Part shown: positions 27,578 through 37,357 of the stretch, in pieces
Position numbering within the stretch: position 1 is the first letter of the stretch
Layout: the number at the start of each line of letters is the position of its first letter
NCBI GenBank assembly: GCA_002414385.1
Contig: DHZH01000007.1
Location: 124,001 to 188,000 of the forward strand
DNA: 64,000 nucleotides
DNA from: Gammaproteobacteria bacterium UBA5109
GTDB lineage: Bacteria; Pseudomonadota; Gammaproteobacteria; Pseudomonadales; Pseudohongiellaceae
Direction of reading: 5' to 3'
The notes under the pieces: generated by a model
What the model was told of the DNA's origin: nothing
What the model saw: only the letters and a program-made list of their open reading frames with translations
Database searches by the model: none
Made by a program: the position numbers and the translations under genes

Positions 27578-29329
27578 ATGCGTACGTCCAGATATTTATT
27601 AGCGACCACCAAGGAAACACCGGCTGATGCCGTTGTTGTCAGTCATCAGTTGATGCTACAAGCCGGACTGATTCGTAAACTGGCTGCCGGCCTCTATACC
27701 TGGATGCCCATGGGATTGCGTGTCCTTAACAAGGTCAGTCGCATTATCCAGGAAGAGATGGATGCCTCCGGCGCCCTGCAGGTATCCATGCCAGTCGTAC
27801 AGCCGGCAGAGCTCTGGCAGGAATCCGGACGCTGGGAGCAGATGGGTGATGAGTTACAGCGCCTGCAGGACCGGCATGACCGTGATTTCTGCCTCGGCCC
27901 GACCCATGAGGAAGTCATCACTGATCTGCTGCGTAACGAAATCAACTCCTATAAACAGCTGCCAATTAACCTGTATCAGATACAGACAAAATTTCGCGAT
28001 GAACGGCGTCCGCGTTTCGGCGTCATGCGGGCCCGTGAATTTATTATGAAAGATGCCTATTCCTTTCATATCGATCAGCAGTCCCTGCAGGAAACCTATG
28101 CCTTGATGCACGAGACCTACACCAGAATCTTTACCCGACTGGGGTTCACCTTCCGCGCAGTTGAGGCCGATTCCGGCAATATCGGTGGCAACAGTTCACA
28201 TGAATTCCATGTGCTGGCTGATTCCGGTGAGGATGAAATCGTCTTCAGTTCAGACAGTGATTACGCCGCCAACCTGGATATGGCCAGCGCGCTTGCCCCC
28301 GCACAGAAACGTCCGGCAGCCCAGGAACAGAAAACGCTGATTGAAACACCGAATACTTCAAGCATTGATGAAGTTTGCAACTTGTTGAAAGTGCCAGCTG
28401 AACAGACCATCAAGACCCTGCTCGTCCTTGGTGAAAACGGAAAGCAAAATGACTCCGGCGCTGAAGCCCCTATGGTCGCCCTGATAGTTCGGGGTGACCA
28501 TCAGCTTAATGAGATCAAAGCTGCCAAACTGCCGGGTGTGCAGGCGCCGCTTAGCTTTGCGCCGGAAGAGAGAATCAGCAAGGAGTTATCCTGCAAACCT
28601 GGCTCCATCGGTCCGGTGGATATGCCGAACACTATCCGCATCATTGCAGACCGGGATGCTGCTGTTTTGAATGATTTTGTCTGTGGCGCCAATCAGGACG
28701 ATCATCATCTCAGCGGGGTCAACTGGGAGCGGGATTGCCGTATCGATGAAATTGCCGATTTACGCAATGTGGTGGAAGGCGACCTGAGCCCGGACGGCAA
28801 AGGCAGCCTTTCAATCAAGCGCGGTATAGAAGTCGGACATATTTTCCAGCTCGGTAACAAGTACTCAAAAGCAATGCAGCTGACTGTCCTCAATGAAAAC
28901 GGCAAAAGCGTGATTCCGGAAATGGGCTGCTACGGCATTGGTGTAACCCGTATCGTTGCTGCCGCCATCGAGCAGTGCCACGATGACAAAGGCATCATCT
29001 GGCCGGATAACATCGCGCCCTTTCACCTGGCCCTGATTCCTCTGAATGCCCACAAATCGGAACAGGTTACCCAGTTGTGTGAAAAAATGTACCGGGATTT
29101 GAGCGCGGCCGGTATCGAAGTCCTGTTTGATGATCGTGACAGGAAAACCAGCCCAGGGGTTAAATTTGCTGATATGGAGCTGATTGGCATACCTCACCGC
29201 CTGGTGATTTCCGAACGCAGTCTGGAAAAAGACATGCTCGAATACAAACATCGTGGCGATGAAAATTCCCGGGATATTCCACTCCGGGACGCGCTGGATT
29301 TCCTCAGGGAAAAAATCCTCGGGACCTGA
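27578..29329 (+). CDS. proS: Prolyl-tRNA synthetase
   Basis: Class II synthetase of the bacterial type with 583 residues. Motif 1 lies near the N-terminus (LAAGLYTWMPMGLRVL), motif 2 is FRDERRPRFGVMRAREF, a YbaK-like editing insertion spans about 225-400, motif 3 is GCYGIGVTRIVAA, and a C-terminal anticodon-binding domain follows. The length indicates an intact editing domain. It converges on yihY with 12 bases between. Confidence 0.96.
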   Translation: MRTSRYLLATTKETPADAVVVSHQLMLQAGLIRKLAAGLYTWMPMGLRVLNKVSRIIQEEMDASGALQVSMPVVQPAELWQESGRWEQMGDELQRLQDRHDRDFCLGPTHEEVITDLLRNEINSYKQLPINLYQIQTKFRDERRPRFGVMRAREFIMKDAYSFHIDQQSLQETYALMHETYTRIFTRLGFTFRAVEADSGNIGGNSSHEFHVLADSGEDEIVFSSDSDYAANLDMASALAPAQKRPAAQEQKTLIETPNTSSIDEVCNLLKVPAEQTIKTLLVLGENGKQNDSGAEAPMVALIVRGDHQLNEIKAAKLPGVQAPLSFAPEERISKELSCKPGSIGPVDMPNTIRIIADRDAAVLNDFVCGANQDDHHLSGVNWERDCRIDEIADLRNVVEGDLSPDGKGSLSIKRGIEVGHIFQLGNKYSKAMQLTVLNENGKSVIPEMGCYGIGVTRIVAAAIEQCHDDKGIIWPDNIAPFHLALIPLNAHKSEQVTQLCEKMYRDLSAAGIEVLFDDRDRKTSPGVKFADMELIGIPHRLVISERSLEKDMLEYKHRGDENSRDIPLRDALDFLREKILGT

Positions 29330-29341
29330 GCCAGGCCTGAG

Positions 29342-30667
29342 CTATCCGATCTTTTCTGTTCGGGGCTGGCTATCAGGGACTGGCCGGATTCCCTGGTCTG
29401 CCTTGAACATCTGCGCAAATGACATCTGGAATACTTCTTCTGAGGAAGCCTCGATACTGGCAAACCTCTGCCTGACGTCTTCCAGGTTGTTAATGTGGCC
29501 GGTAATGAGTTGCGGCAGCTTATCAAAATCCCTGGCTCTGGGCAGGGCCACTTTGAACCAGGAAAAAAGTTCCAGCACAGCAAGGTTATTCATATCCCTG
29601 ACCAGGATATATTCATCAGAGCCACATTCCCGAACTATATGGCGATCCTGCAATATCTTAAATACCTTGCGCATACTGATCTCATTAAAGGGCCAGTGTT
29701 CCTTTATCAGTGAACTCAGCCTGACACTCTCCCCCTTCTGCTGCTGACACCAGAAATGATGCAGTAAAGCCAGAACGAGAATGCAGGGATGAACTTTCAC
29801 ACTTTTATACTGAGTTCGGTATGCCGGCAAGGAACGAACCAGGTTGGCTCCCAGCAGAATGACCATCCAGCACAGATAAATCCACAACAGAAAGATCGGC
29901 ACTGCGGCAAAAGTGCCATACACAAACTGGTAGCTTGCCAGCGCGATAAACCAGGTAAACACCTGCTTCACCAGCATGAATGACAGAGCCACAACCAGCC
30001 CTCCGATAACTCCGTGCACAAAGCGCACACCACAGTTTGGCACCGCAACATATAAAAGCGTAAATGCACCGGTTGTCAGCAAAAGTGGAAACAGGTTCAG
30101 CAGTATGCTGGTTGTGCCAAGTGACTCGGAAACCCCGAGGAAACTGTCAAATAAATTCAGGGAAGTAATGTAGGAACTGATGGCTAATCCCAGACCCAGA
30201 AGAATCGGCCCCAGGCTCATGACACTCCAATACAGTAAAAAGGAGTTCAGACCCTTGCGCGATTCCTTGACCTCCCATATCCGGTTAAAACTGCGCTCAA
30301 TATTCAGCAACATCAGAAAGGCGGTAACCACCAGCATCAGGGCTCCCACCCAGGTCAGGTTTCGGGCCTGATCGCTGAAACTGGTGAAATAAGCTTCCAG
30401 TTCGCTGCTTGAGCTGGGCAACAGACGCTCAAAAATCATGCTTTGTATCTGATTGCCAAAGACCTGAAATGCCGGGAAAGCTGAAAGAATTGACGCGATC
30501 AGGGTCAACAGTGGAATCACGGCAAACAGGCTCATGTAGGTTAAAGCCTTGGCATTTTCAAAGCCTTTGTGCCGGGAAAAATTCCTGTACACGAAGCTGA
30601 TAAACAGGCCGAAATCTTTTACTTTTTCAATTAGCTGGGAATTCCGGCTCATATTGTTTGTTTTCAC
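29342..30667 (-). CDS. yihY: YihY/BrkB family inner-membrane protein
   Basis: A 441-residue protein with about six transmembrane helices (residues 35-290) in the BrkB/YihY pattern (KGFENAKALTYMSLFAVIPLLT, PIFLLWIYLCWMVILLGANL). About 150 soluble C-terminal residues follow that resemble a winged helix. The family was once misnamed RNase BN; its biochemical role is unknown. The start could also be the second Met (30652). Confidence 0.85.
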   Translation of the reverse strand: MKTNNMSRNSQLIEKVKDFGLFISFVYRNFSRHKGFENAKALTYMSLFAVIPLLTLIASILSAFPAFQVFGNQIQSMIFERLLPSSSSELEAYFTSFSDQARNLTWVGALMLVVTAFLMLLNIERSFNRIWEVKESRKGLNSFLLYWSVMSLGPILLGLGLAISSYITSLNLFDSFLGVSESLGTTSILLNLFPLLLTTGAFTLLYVAVPNCGVRFVHGVIGGLVVALSFMLVKQVFTWFIALASYQFVYGTFAAVPIFLLWIYLCWMVILLGANLVRSLPAYRTQYKSVKVHPCILVLALLHHFWCQQQKGESVRLSSLIKEHWPFNEISMRKVFKILQDRHIVRECGSDEYILVRDMNNLAVLELFSWFKVALPRARDFDKLPQLITGHINNLEDVRQRFASIEASSEEVFQMSFAQMFKADQGIRPVPDSQPRTEKIG

Positions 30668-30717
30668 TCCTTTTGCCCTAAAGACCTGTTAAACAGCATA
30701 ACCTATCCCCTTCTCTT

Positions 30718-30848
30718 GGTTAATCAATTTCAGGGACTCTGATTAACCATGGCCAGAGACAAACCAGACTTGATCAGAGACTCCCTGTTGTCTACCATTC
30801 CGGGCCTTGTCCTTAAATTAGCAAGAGAAGCTCTGATTAACCATGGCC
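30718..30848. repeat. Inverted and direct repeats before the arsC-like gene
   Basis: GGTTAATCA (30718-30726) and TGATTAACC (30740-30748) form a perfect 9-bp inverted repeat. An 18-base direct repeat, CTCTGATTAACCATGGCC, occurs at about 30737-30754 and again at 30831-30848. The second copy contains the arsC-like gene's start codon, so the first copy is a duplicated start region 94 bases upstream. Related CTCTGATTAA arms recur at 53.2 kb. Confidence 0.75.
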
Positions 30849-31196
30849 CAATACACTATTTATCATAATCCACGCTGTTCCAAATCCCGGCAGACACTGG
30901 CCTTGCTGGAAGAAAACAATATCCAGCCGAACATTGTATTGTATCTCGAGACGCCGCCCAATCAGCAAACACTCATGGAGCTGCTGAAAAAACTGGGCAA
31001 GACGCCACGGGATATCTTACGTAAATCGGAAGATGCCTATAAAGAAAAGGGCCTCAGTGACAGCTCATTGAGTGATGCGCAGTTAATACAGGCCATGGTA
31101 GATGAACCGAAACTGATTGAACGACCGATAGTGGTCAGGGGTAAGCAGGCTGTACTGGGGCGTCCACCGGAAAATGTACTTGAGCTGATTGCATGA
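30843..31196 (+). CDS. ArsC-family reductase (YfgD-like, glutaredoxin-dependent arsenate reductase fold)
   Basis: A 117-residue ArsC-fold protein. The redox-active cysteine is Cys12 in NPRCSKSRQ, and the conserved arginine region is ERPIVV followed by AVLGRPPENVL. YfgD/ArsC proteins reduce arsenate using glutathione and glutaredoxin, but many housekeeping members have no proven arsenate activity. wrbA overlaps its stop by 4 bases. The arsenosugar genes 8 kb downstream make an arsenic link plausible but do not prove it. Confidence 0.88.
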   Translation: MAQYTIYHNPRCSKSRQTLALLEENNIQPNIVLYLETPPNQQTLMELLKKLGKTPRDILRKSEDAYKEKGLSDSSLSDAQLIQAMVDEPKLIERPIVVRGKQAVLGRPPENVLELIA

Positions 31197-31795
31197 AGCA
31201 GGCATATATTCTGGTCCTTTATTACAGCCGCTACGGGGCCCTGGAAAAAATGGCCCGACTGGTCGCCCGTGGTGTTGAAAGTATTGACGGCATGGAAGCC
31301 CGAATTCGTACTGTCCCTGCTGTCTCGGCAGTCAGCGAAGCGGTGGAAGCGGAAGTGCCCGAGCAGGGTGCAGTTTATTGTACCGAAGATGATTTCAGCC
31401 AGTGTGCAGGTCTGGCCCTGGGCAGTCCGACCCGTTTCGGCAATATGGCGGCTCCCATGAAATATTTTCTGGACAGCACCGGTTCACAGTGGATGAGCGG
31501 TTCCATGATCGATAAACCTGCCGGTGTGTTTACCTCCACGGCAAGCCTGCATGGCGGTCAGGAAGCCACGCTTCTGAGTATGCAGATTCCGCTTTTGCAT
31601 CACGGCATGCTGATAAGTGGTCTCCCCTACAGTGAAACTGCCCTGAATCAGACCCGTACTGGCGGAACACCCTACGGCCCCAGTCATCTGGCTGGTGCAG
31701 ACGGCAAGCTGCCGATTAGCGATGATGAAGCAGAACTTTGTCAGGCACTTGGAAAACGCCTGGCAAGTATCGCCCTGAAACTTTCTGCAGATTAA
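31193..31795 (+). CDS. wrbA: NAD(P)H:quinone oxidoreductase WrbA-like flavoprotein
   Basis: Flavodoxin-fold quinone reductase using FMN. The N-terminal phosphate loop region (LVLYYSRYGALEKMA), GSPTRFGNM and the family FTSTASLHGGQEAT motif are present; 200 residues, as usual. It reduces quinones by two electrons, protecting from semiquinone stress. It overlaps the ArsC-like gene and the DUF2069 gene, so the three form an operon. Confidence 0.93.
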   Translation: MKQAYILVLYYSRYGALEKMARLVARGVESIDGMEARIRTVPAVSAVSEAVEAEVPEQGAVYCTEDDFSQCAGLALGSPTRFGNMAAPMKYFLDSTGSQWMSGSMIDKPAGVFTSTASLHGGQEATLLSMQIPLLHHGMLISGLPYSETALNQTRTGGTPYGPSHLAGADGKLPISDDEAELCQALGKRLASIALKLSAD

Positions 31796-32145
31796 TGCAA
31801 GTGACCGGATCTGCACTGCTTGCCCGTTATACTGTTCTGCTTTGCCTGGCCGGACTGATTATCAGCCTGAGTCTGGATAACTGGTTACAGGAACCTCCCA
31901 GTATTACCCGCTGGCTGATACAGGTTGTCCCGCTTCTGCTGTTTTTCCCTTCCCTGTCAGGCAAACAGCTGCGCCCCTACCAATGGCTGTGTTTTGTTAT
32001 TCTGCTTTACTTCATCATGGGGGTGCTGTATCTGTTTACCCCGGACAGAATACTTGGCGGAGCAGCGATCAGCTTTTTTTGTGTGCTTTTATTCTGTGCC
32101 GCAATTTTTTATATTCACAGCCGGAAACCACGGACTGAAAGTTAA
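31795..32145 (+). CDS. DUF2069 small membrane protein
   Basis: A 116-residue protein with four predicted transmembrane helices and almost no soluble part. The pattern (SLSLDNW, PLLLFFPSLSGKQLRPYQWLCFVILLYF split by short loops) fits DUF2069, commonly encoded beside wrbA. The ATG at 31795 shares a base with the wrbA stop codon (TAATG), showing translational coupling. Function unknown. Confidence 0.85.
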   Translation: MQVTGSALLARYTVLLCLAGLIISLSLDNWLQEPPSITRWLIQVVPLLLFFPSLSGKQLRPYQWLCFVILLYFIMGVLYLFTPDRILGGAAISFFCVLLFCAAIFYIHSRKPRTES

Positions 32146-32197
32146 CCGGGTACAATTTCGTATATACGGATAAAGCCGGTCCAGGAGCTTATCGACC

Positions 32198-34039
32198 ATG
32201 ATTGCAAAAATCTTCAGAGGTCTGCTGACCCTTTATCGCTGGATTCGCAGTTTCTTTCTCAACCTTCTTTTCATTGTTGTGCTGTTAACAGTGCTCAGTG
32301 TGCTTTTCAGTGGTTCGGAAACTGTCGAGATTCCCGAAGGTGCTGCGCTGGTCATTGCTCCTGTTGGTGATCTGGTGGAGGAGAGAACACGCATCTCCGG
32401 CTTTGGTGATCTGTTCTCCGGTAACCCTGCCGATAGCGAAGTGCTTTTGAGCGATCTGCTCGAAGTAATTGAAATTGCCGGCAGGGATGATGCCATCAGT
32501 GCAATTGTGCTGCGACTGGATGCCTTGCAGGGTGCTGACCTGAGTAAATTACAGGATATCGCCACTTCCCTGGTCAGTTTCAGGGAAAGCGGCAAAACAG
32601 TTTATGCCCTGGCCGATAATCTCTCACAGAGTCAGTATTATATTGCCAGTCACGCTGATGAAATCATTCTTAATGAAATGGGCAGCGTGAATCTTGAAGG
32701 CATGAGCTCTTACCAGTATTACTACGCCGAGGCACTCGCCAATCTCGATATCAATGTGCATATTTTTCGGGTAGGCGAATACAAGTCGGCCGTTGAACCT
32801 TTTGAACTTAACGGCATGTCTGAGGAAGCCCGGGAAAACTATGAGGAATTACTTTCCAGCAGCTGGCAGTTATATCTGGATGGCGTCAGCCAGCAACGCG
32901 GAATGCCACCTGAACAAATCAATAACCTGATCAATACCCTGGATGAACAACTCGCAGGTGTGGGTGGAGATACTGCCCGCCTGGCGCTTGAGTCCGGACT
33001 GGTTGATCAGATCAGCAGTAGACCGGACATGCAGGGCTACCTGATAAGCCAGGTAGGGATGGATATGCAAAGTGGAAATTTTCTGCAGGTATCCTATGAA
33101 AGGTATCTGCAGGAAAGGCGACTTCCGCTGGATTCCATCCTTGGTGGCGACCAGGTCGGCATTATTGTGGCCAGTGGCACAATCTTCGATGGTGAACAGG
33201 ATCCCGGCAGTATCGGCGGTGATAATCTTTCCGCGCTTATTCGTCAGGCACAGGATGATGAAAACGTCAAAGCACTGGTATTGCGTGTCGACAGCCCGGG
33301 CGGATCTGCCTATGCCTCAGAAGTTATCCGTCAACAGTTGCTGGAGTTTAAGGACAGTGGCAAGCCGCTGGTGGTTTCCATGGGTGGTGTGGCAGCTTCA
33401 GGTGGCTACTGGATTGCTACTGCTGCCGAGGAAATCTGGGCAACACCTGCCACCATCACCGGTTCAATCGGTATTTTTGGTATTTATCCTACCTTCAGCC
33501 AGACCCTGGGGCGACTCGGCATTTATGTTGACGGGGTTGGTACCACCGACCAGGCCGGCGCTTTCGGGCTCGGACGTGAATTACCTGCTGTCACGCAAAA
33601 TGCCATTCAGCTGAACGTTGAAAATGGCTATCAGCGCTTTTTAACCATCGTCTCTGATGCCAGAAATATGAGCACGGCTGCTGTTGATGCTGTTGGCCAG
33701 GGCCGGGTCTGGTCTGCCAGTGCCGCCCTGGAGCATGGTCTGCTGGATGATATCGGTGATCTGGATGATGCAGTTGAGGCAGCAGCCGGACTTGCTGGCC
33801 TGAATCAGTATCGTGCACAGCTCATTACAGCTCCACTCAGCCCAGGTGAACTGCTCCTGCAGAACATTGCCGATAACTGGGATATCAGTGCCTGGTTTAG
33901 CACGGGGACTGATCTGATGTCGGCTTTTCAGCTCAGTGGTATTTTCCAGCAGCTGGAAGATGACCTGCTGCAGCTGGTGAAATTCAATGACCCCAACAAT
34001 CTCTATCTGCAATGTTTTGCCTGTAATCGGCCACTTTGA
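32198..34039 (+). CDS. sppA: Signal peptide peptidase SppA (67 kDa type)
   Basis: A membrane-bound serine-lysine protease that degrades released signal peptides. It has an N-terminal transmembrane helix (about 18-38) and two tandem Clp-like domains. The catalytic Lys lies in RVGEYKSAVEPF of the first domain and the catalytic Ser in GGVAASGGYW of the second. At 613 residues it matches the long E. coli form. Confidence 0.94.
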   Translation: MIAKIFRGLLTLYRWIRSFFLNLLFIVVLLTVLSVLFSGSETVEIPEGAALVIAPVGDLVEERTRISGFGDLFSGNPADSEVLLSDLLEVIEIAGRDDAISAIVLRLDALQGADLSKLQDIATSLVSFRESGKTVYALADNLSQSQYYIASHADEIILNEMGSVNLEGMSSYQYYYAEALANLDINVHIFRVGEYKSAVEPFELNGMSEEARENYEELLSSSWQLYLDGVSQQRGMPPEQINNLINTLDEQLAGVGGDTARLALESGLVDQISSRPDMQGYLISQVGMDMQSGNFLQVSYERYLQERRLPLDSILGGDQVGIIVASGTIFDGEQDPGSIGGDNLSALIRQAQDDENVKALVLRVDSPGGSAYASEVIRQQLLEFKDSGKPLVVSMGGVAASGGYWIATAAEEIWATPATITGSIGIFGIYPTFSQTLGRLGIYVDGVGTTDQAGAFGLGRELPAVTQNAIQLNVENGYQRFLTIVSDARNMSTAAVDAVGQGRVWSASAALEHGLLDDIGDLDDAVEAAAGLAGLNQYRAQLITAPLSPGELLLQNIADNWDISAWFSTGTDLMSAFQLSGIFQQLEDDLLQLVKFNDPNNLYLQCFACNRPL

Positions 34040-34256
34040 TTACTTATTCCTGCAGCTACAGATTTTTCTGGCTTCGACATTTACCTGATTTTCACCAATC
34101 GACAAAAGCTCGAAAAATACATCTGATTCAACTTCACCCATAACTGCTCTATGCTTTATCCTCCTCAACCCTAGAGTGGCTATATTTTTGGATTGCATGC
34201 TTTAATTAATACCAATGCAACACAAGCCCATATAAACGACATACTGGAAACCTGAC

Positions 34257-34715
34257 ATGAAACTAATACTGACCCTGAGTGTAGGCATTTTACTGAGTTC
34301 CTGTGCCCAGCTACCCGAGCCGGTTAACGGCTGGATTGATATTCCCCTGAGTGAAAATACCTTCAGTGAAAGTGAGCTGGAATACCGCAGCGATACAATT
34401 GAAATACCGCTTTATGCCTATGATGCACTGGAGTACAAACTGGGAATTGCCGAAGGCGATACCATAACCTACGAATGGGAAGTGGAAATGGCTGACCCGC
34501 AACTGCTGGAAGTTGAATTTCACGGGCATACTGAAAGAGTTGGCGATGATCCCGGCCTGTTGATGTTTTACAAAATTCATAATGAGGGCGAGGAAAGCGG
34601 CACCCTGACCGCTCCTTTCAGCGGTATCCATGGCTGGTATCTGAACAATCAGAGTGAAGAGGATATAGTTGTCAGCTTAAGAGTGGCAGGATTTTATACC
34701 CTGATCGAACAGTAA
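34257..34715 (+). CDS. Putative lipoprotein of unknown function
   Basis: A 152-residue protein with a lipoprotein signal (LLSSC, Cys16) and a likely all-beta body. The body has a run typical of membrane-anchor-like beta sandwich proteins (YKLGIAEGDTITYEWEVE, then GHTERVGDDPG and SGIHGWYLNN). The pattern of polar strand and GWYxxN recalls GOLD-like folds, but I do not recognise a named family. It is monocistronic and converges on hda with a 3-base gap. Confidence 0.7.
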   Translation: MKLILTLSVGILLSSCAQLPEPVNGWIDIPLSENTFSESELEYRSDTIEIPLYAYDALEYKLGIAEGDTITYEWEVEMADPQLLEVEFHGHTERVGDDPGLLMFYKIHNEGEESGTLTAPFSGIHGWYLNNQSEEDIVVSLRVAGFYTLIEQ

Positions 34716-34718
34716 AAC

Positions 34719-35405
34719 CTACCAGTGCATCAGTGACTTGACGAAAGGGATTGTCAACTTGCGCTTTTCACTAAGACTGAGTTTTTCCAGTTCCTCCAGT
34801 ACATTGAACAGATGGTGAGTACTGCGTTCGGTACGACTGCAGATATATTGCAGTACATCATCATCCAGGGGCATGCCAACAGAGGCTGCCCGCTTTTTCA
34901 GGGCTTCCAGTTTGCCAGCCTCATCCAGCTCATGTAACTGATAGACCATGCCGCTGCTGAAGCGCGACTTCAGGTCCGGCAAGGCATAATCCAGTGCCGC
35001 TGGTGCCTGATCAGAACTGATAATCAGATGTGATGTCGAATCCTGCTGAACGTCATTGAACAGTTTGAAGAGCCGGGCTTCCCAGGCTGGAGATGAGATT
35101 ACCTGCTGAATATCATCAATACAGATCAGATCCAGTTGTTCGAGCCCGTCAAGAATACCTTCGCCGTGCCGGGAAAGCTCCTTTAGGGGCAAGTAAACGG
35201 CGTTTTCAAATCCGCCGCATAGTGCCTGCAGAATATGGCTCTTGCCGCTGCCCGGGCGCCCCCAGATGAAATAGAACTGATTCGGTAATGCATCAGTACT
35301 AAGCTGCGTAAACAGTTCACGATTGGCAACCATGCAGATGAAGTTGTCAAAAGAAAACTCCTTGCGCAGGTGGAAATCAAAAGTGGCCTGGGGGGAAAGT
35401 GACAT
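34719..35405 (-). CDS. hda: DnaA regulatory inactivator Hda
   Basis: DnaA-like AAA+ protein that, with the sliding clamp, stimulates ATP hydrolysis by DnaA. The start QATFDFHLRKEFSFDNF fits the Hda N-terminus; GRPGSGKSH is Walker A and LICIDDIQ Walker B. It lacks the DnaA DNA-binding domain; 228 residues. It lies downstream of the DUF2066 gene, a common pairing. Confidence 0.94.
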   Translation of the reverse strand: MSLSPQATFDFHLRKEFSFDNFICMVANRELFTQLSTDALPNQFYFIWGRPGSGKSHILQALCGGFENAVYLPLKELSRHGEGILDGLEQLDLICIDDIQQVISSPAWEARLFKLFNDVQQDSTSHLIISSDQAPAALDYALPDLKSRFSSGMVYQLHELDEAGKLEALKKRAASVGMPLDDDVLQYICSRTERSTHHLFNVLEELEKLSLSEKRKLTIPFVKSLMHW

Positions 35406-35417
35406 AAGCTGCAGGTT

Positions 35418-36542
35418 TCAGTCCCTGAGCCAGCGGTAATGCATAGACACGTCAAGCCCGTCGCGATTCAGCTCACTGACTATCTGCAGGCTTGGCTCCA
35501 GTGCAATGGTTTCAACCAGCTGACGCAACTGGCCACCTGTCTCCAGGCGCAAAATCAGGGTTCCCTGGTCGGCACGCTTCAACTGGAAAGCATTAACCCC
35601 TTCCAGGGTTCTCAGATAAGACAGCAGCGCCGAATAATCTGCAGGACTGTCAATGCCATCTACCTGAAAATCGACCGGCACCGAATTTTCAGTACTGGAA
35701 AGCAGCACGGCATAATATTGCGACAGTTCGGTACTGACCAGATTGATACTGCCCTGTAAAAATTCATTTTCCGACGATTCAAATTCTTCATAACTGAACA
35801 CATTATCCCGGAAAAAATATAATGAGCGCGCCAGTAATTCACCACTCAGGGAACGGAATATCCGGATGGCCAGAATGCTTTCTGCCTGATACCGACGCGA
35901 GGCATTGAGGATGGCCTGTTCATCAAGCTCCCATAACCGGTTTACATTCAGTCGTAACTGGTCCTCGAGATCGAGAATCGGATACAGCAATGGCAGACCG
36001 CGCTGGTCAGCGTAATTATCCAGTCGTTCCAGCAACGTGGAATCAGGATTGGCGCTGCTAGCAAGCATTCGGCGTTCACCCAGTTCATCCTCAATAACTA
36101 TCCAGACCAGTGTTTCGGGTCGATTGACAGGCCACAGAGGAATATTGTTTTCGTCCAACAAGCGCTGAATTTCGCTTTCATAAAAGTTTACTACCAGTTC
36201 GATATTTTCCTGTGTGCTACTTTGTCCGTTTTCCGACTCGATGACTTCAGTGCGTGTCTGGGTACTCCATGATTCAACATAGGCTTCAGGGCTGTTTAAG
36301 GCACGACGAATTGATGCCGGACTGCTCACTGCCGTCGAGCCACTGACCTTGACCAGTACTTCCAGCATGGCATCACTGAAGCCGCGTCGGCGTTCACGTT
36401 CATCTTCACGTGAATCCACCTGGACAGTGGCCTGATACAGCCCTCTGACTTCAATCGCCAGCACAGGAGCAGGAAGCCCCTGCACGAGCAGAAGCAACAG
36501 AATCACAAGAAGCTGCCATGTATATTTCACTGACTTGACCAT
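35418..36542 (-). CDS. DUF2066 family exported protein
   Basis: Protein of 374 residues with a signal peptide ending near APVLAIE and an N-terminal segment typical of DUF2066 (LYQATVQVDSREDERERRRGF, then EVLVKVSGS). Function unknown. In pseudomonads this gene lies beside hda and is divergent from purM-purN. Here hda follows, but purMN are missing on the other side. The ATG at 36542 is preferred; the frame remains open to 36605. Confidence 0.85.
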   Translation of the reverse strand: MVKSVKYTWQLLVILLLLLVQGLPAPVLAIEVRGLYQATVQVDSREDERERRRGFSDAMLEVLVKVSGSTAVSSPASIRRALNSPEAYVESWSTQTRTEVIESENGQSSTQENIELVVNFYESEIQRLLDENNIPLWPVNRPETLVWIVIEDELGERRMLASSANPDSTLLERLDNYADQRGLPLLYPILDLEDQLRLNVNRLWELDEQAILNASRRYQAESILAIRIFRSLSGELLARSLYFFRDNVFSYEEFESSENEFLQGSINLVSTELSQYYAVLLSSTENSVPVDFQVDGIDSPADYSALLSYLRTLEGVNAFQLKRADQGTLILRLETGGQLRQLVETIALEPSLQIVSELNRDGLDVSMHYRWLRD

Positions 36543-36625
36543 AAACGCTATCATACCCGATTGAGGCACATGCAAACCACCTGCCCTTAAGCGGAGATTA
36601 AGCAAAACACCGGATAATCAAAATC

Positions 36626-37357
36626 ATGTTTACACGTCCTCATATAGTAAATCTTGGCCTCAGCTTTTGCCTCTTGCTGTTCGCGGAATTCAGCATAGCG
36701 GCTGCACCGGAGCCCTTCGTGGTTAATTATGATGCCCGCTATCGGGGACTTCGGGCAGAGGCGACCATATCACTTGAGCAAAATGAAAATGGAAGCTATC
36801 TGGCGCACTCCATTATTGCCATCAAGCTATTCGGTGCTACGGTCACTTCCATCAATGAAAGAAGTCGTTTTGACTGGATAGAAGACAGGCCAAGACCCCG
36901 TCATTATGAATATATACAGCGTGGACTGGGCAGCCGCAGTCGTAGCATTGATTTCAACTGGCAGGAAAATACCGCGCTGGCAAGCGTGGATGAAAGACAG
37001 ACTGAACTGGAGTTGCCTGGCCTGACACTTGATGAGCTTAGTATGTATACAGTGCTAAAACAGGAAGTACTTGATGGCGCTGAGGATGTTTTTTTTGATG
37101 TTATCGACAGAAACCAGGTCGAAGAGTATCACTATCGGCTTATCGGTGAAGAAGCAGTTGAAACAGAAGTCGGTACTTTTCAGGCTGTGAAAGTTGAGCG
37201 GGTTCGGGAAAACAGTGAACGACTCACCCAGCTCTGGTTTGCCCCTGAACACGATATGCTGTTGATTAAAATATACCATCGCGATCCCGATGGTGATGAT
37301 TATGAAATCACCATTAAGGACGCACAGCTAAATGGTGAGGCAGTCACTGCCGGCTAG
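36626..37357 (+). CDS. DUF3108 family exported protein
   Basis: A 243-residue protein with a signal peptide (cleavage near SIAAA, about residue 27) and the DUF3108 pattern: YDARYRGLRAEATISL, a RSRFDW segment, and late FQAVKVERVREN with LWFAPEHDMLLIK. Members usually follow purN in pseudomonads and are predicted periplasmic or outer-membrane associated beta proteins of unknown role. The 3' end overlaps the convergent FleQ-like gene by 4 bases. Confidence 0.85.
   Translation: MFTRPHIVNLGLSFCLLLFAEFSIAAAPEPFVVNYDARYRGLRAEATISLEQNENGSYLAHSIIAIKLFGATVTSINERSRFDWIEDRPRPRHYEYIQRGLGSRSRSIDFNWQENTALASVDERQTELELPGLTLDELSMYTVLKQEVLDGAEDVFFDVIDRNQVEEYHYRLIGEEAVETEVGTFQAVKVERVRENSERLTQLWFAPEHDMLLIKIYHRDPDGDDYEITIKDAQLNGEAVTAG

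Noticed and set aside
30749..30868. 39-codon frame from the duplicated start before the arsC-like gene
   Set aside because: Not called as a gene: no recognisable product and it runs out of phase into the next gene. Kept as an observation only.
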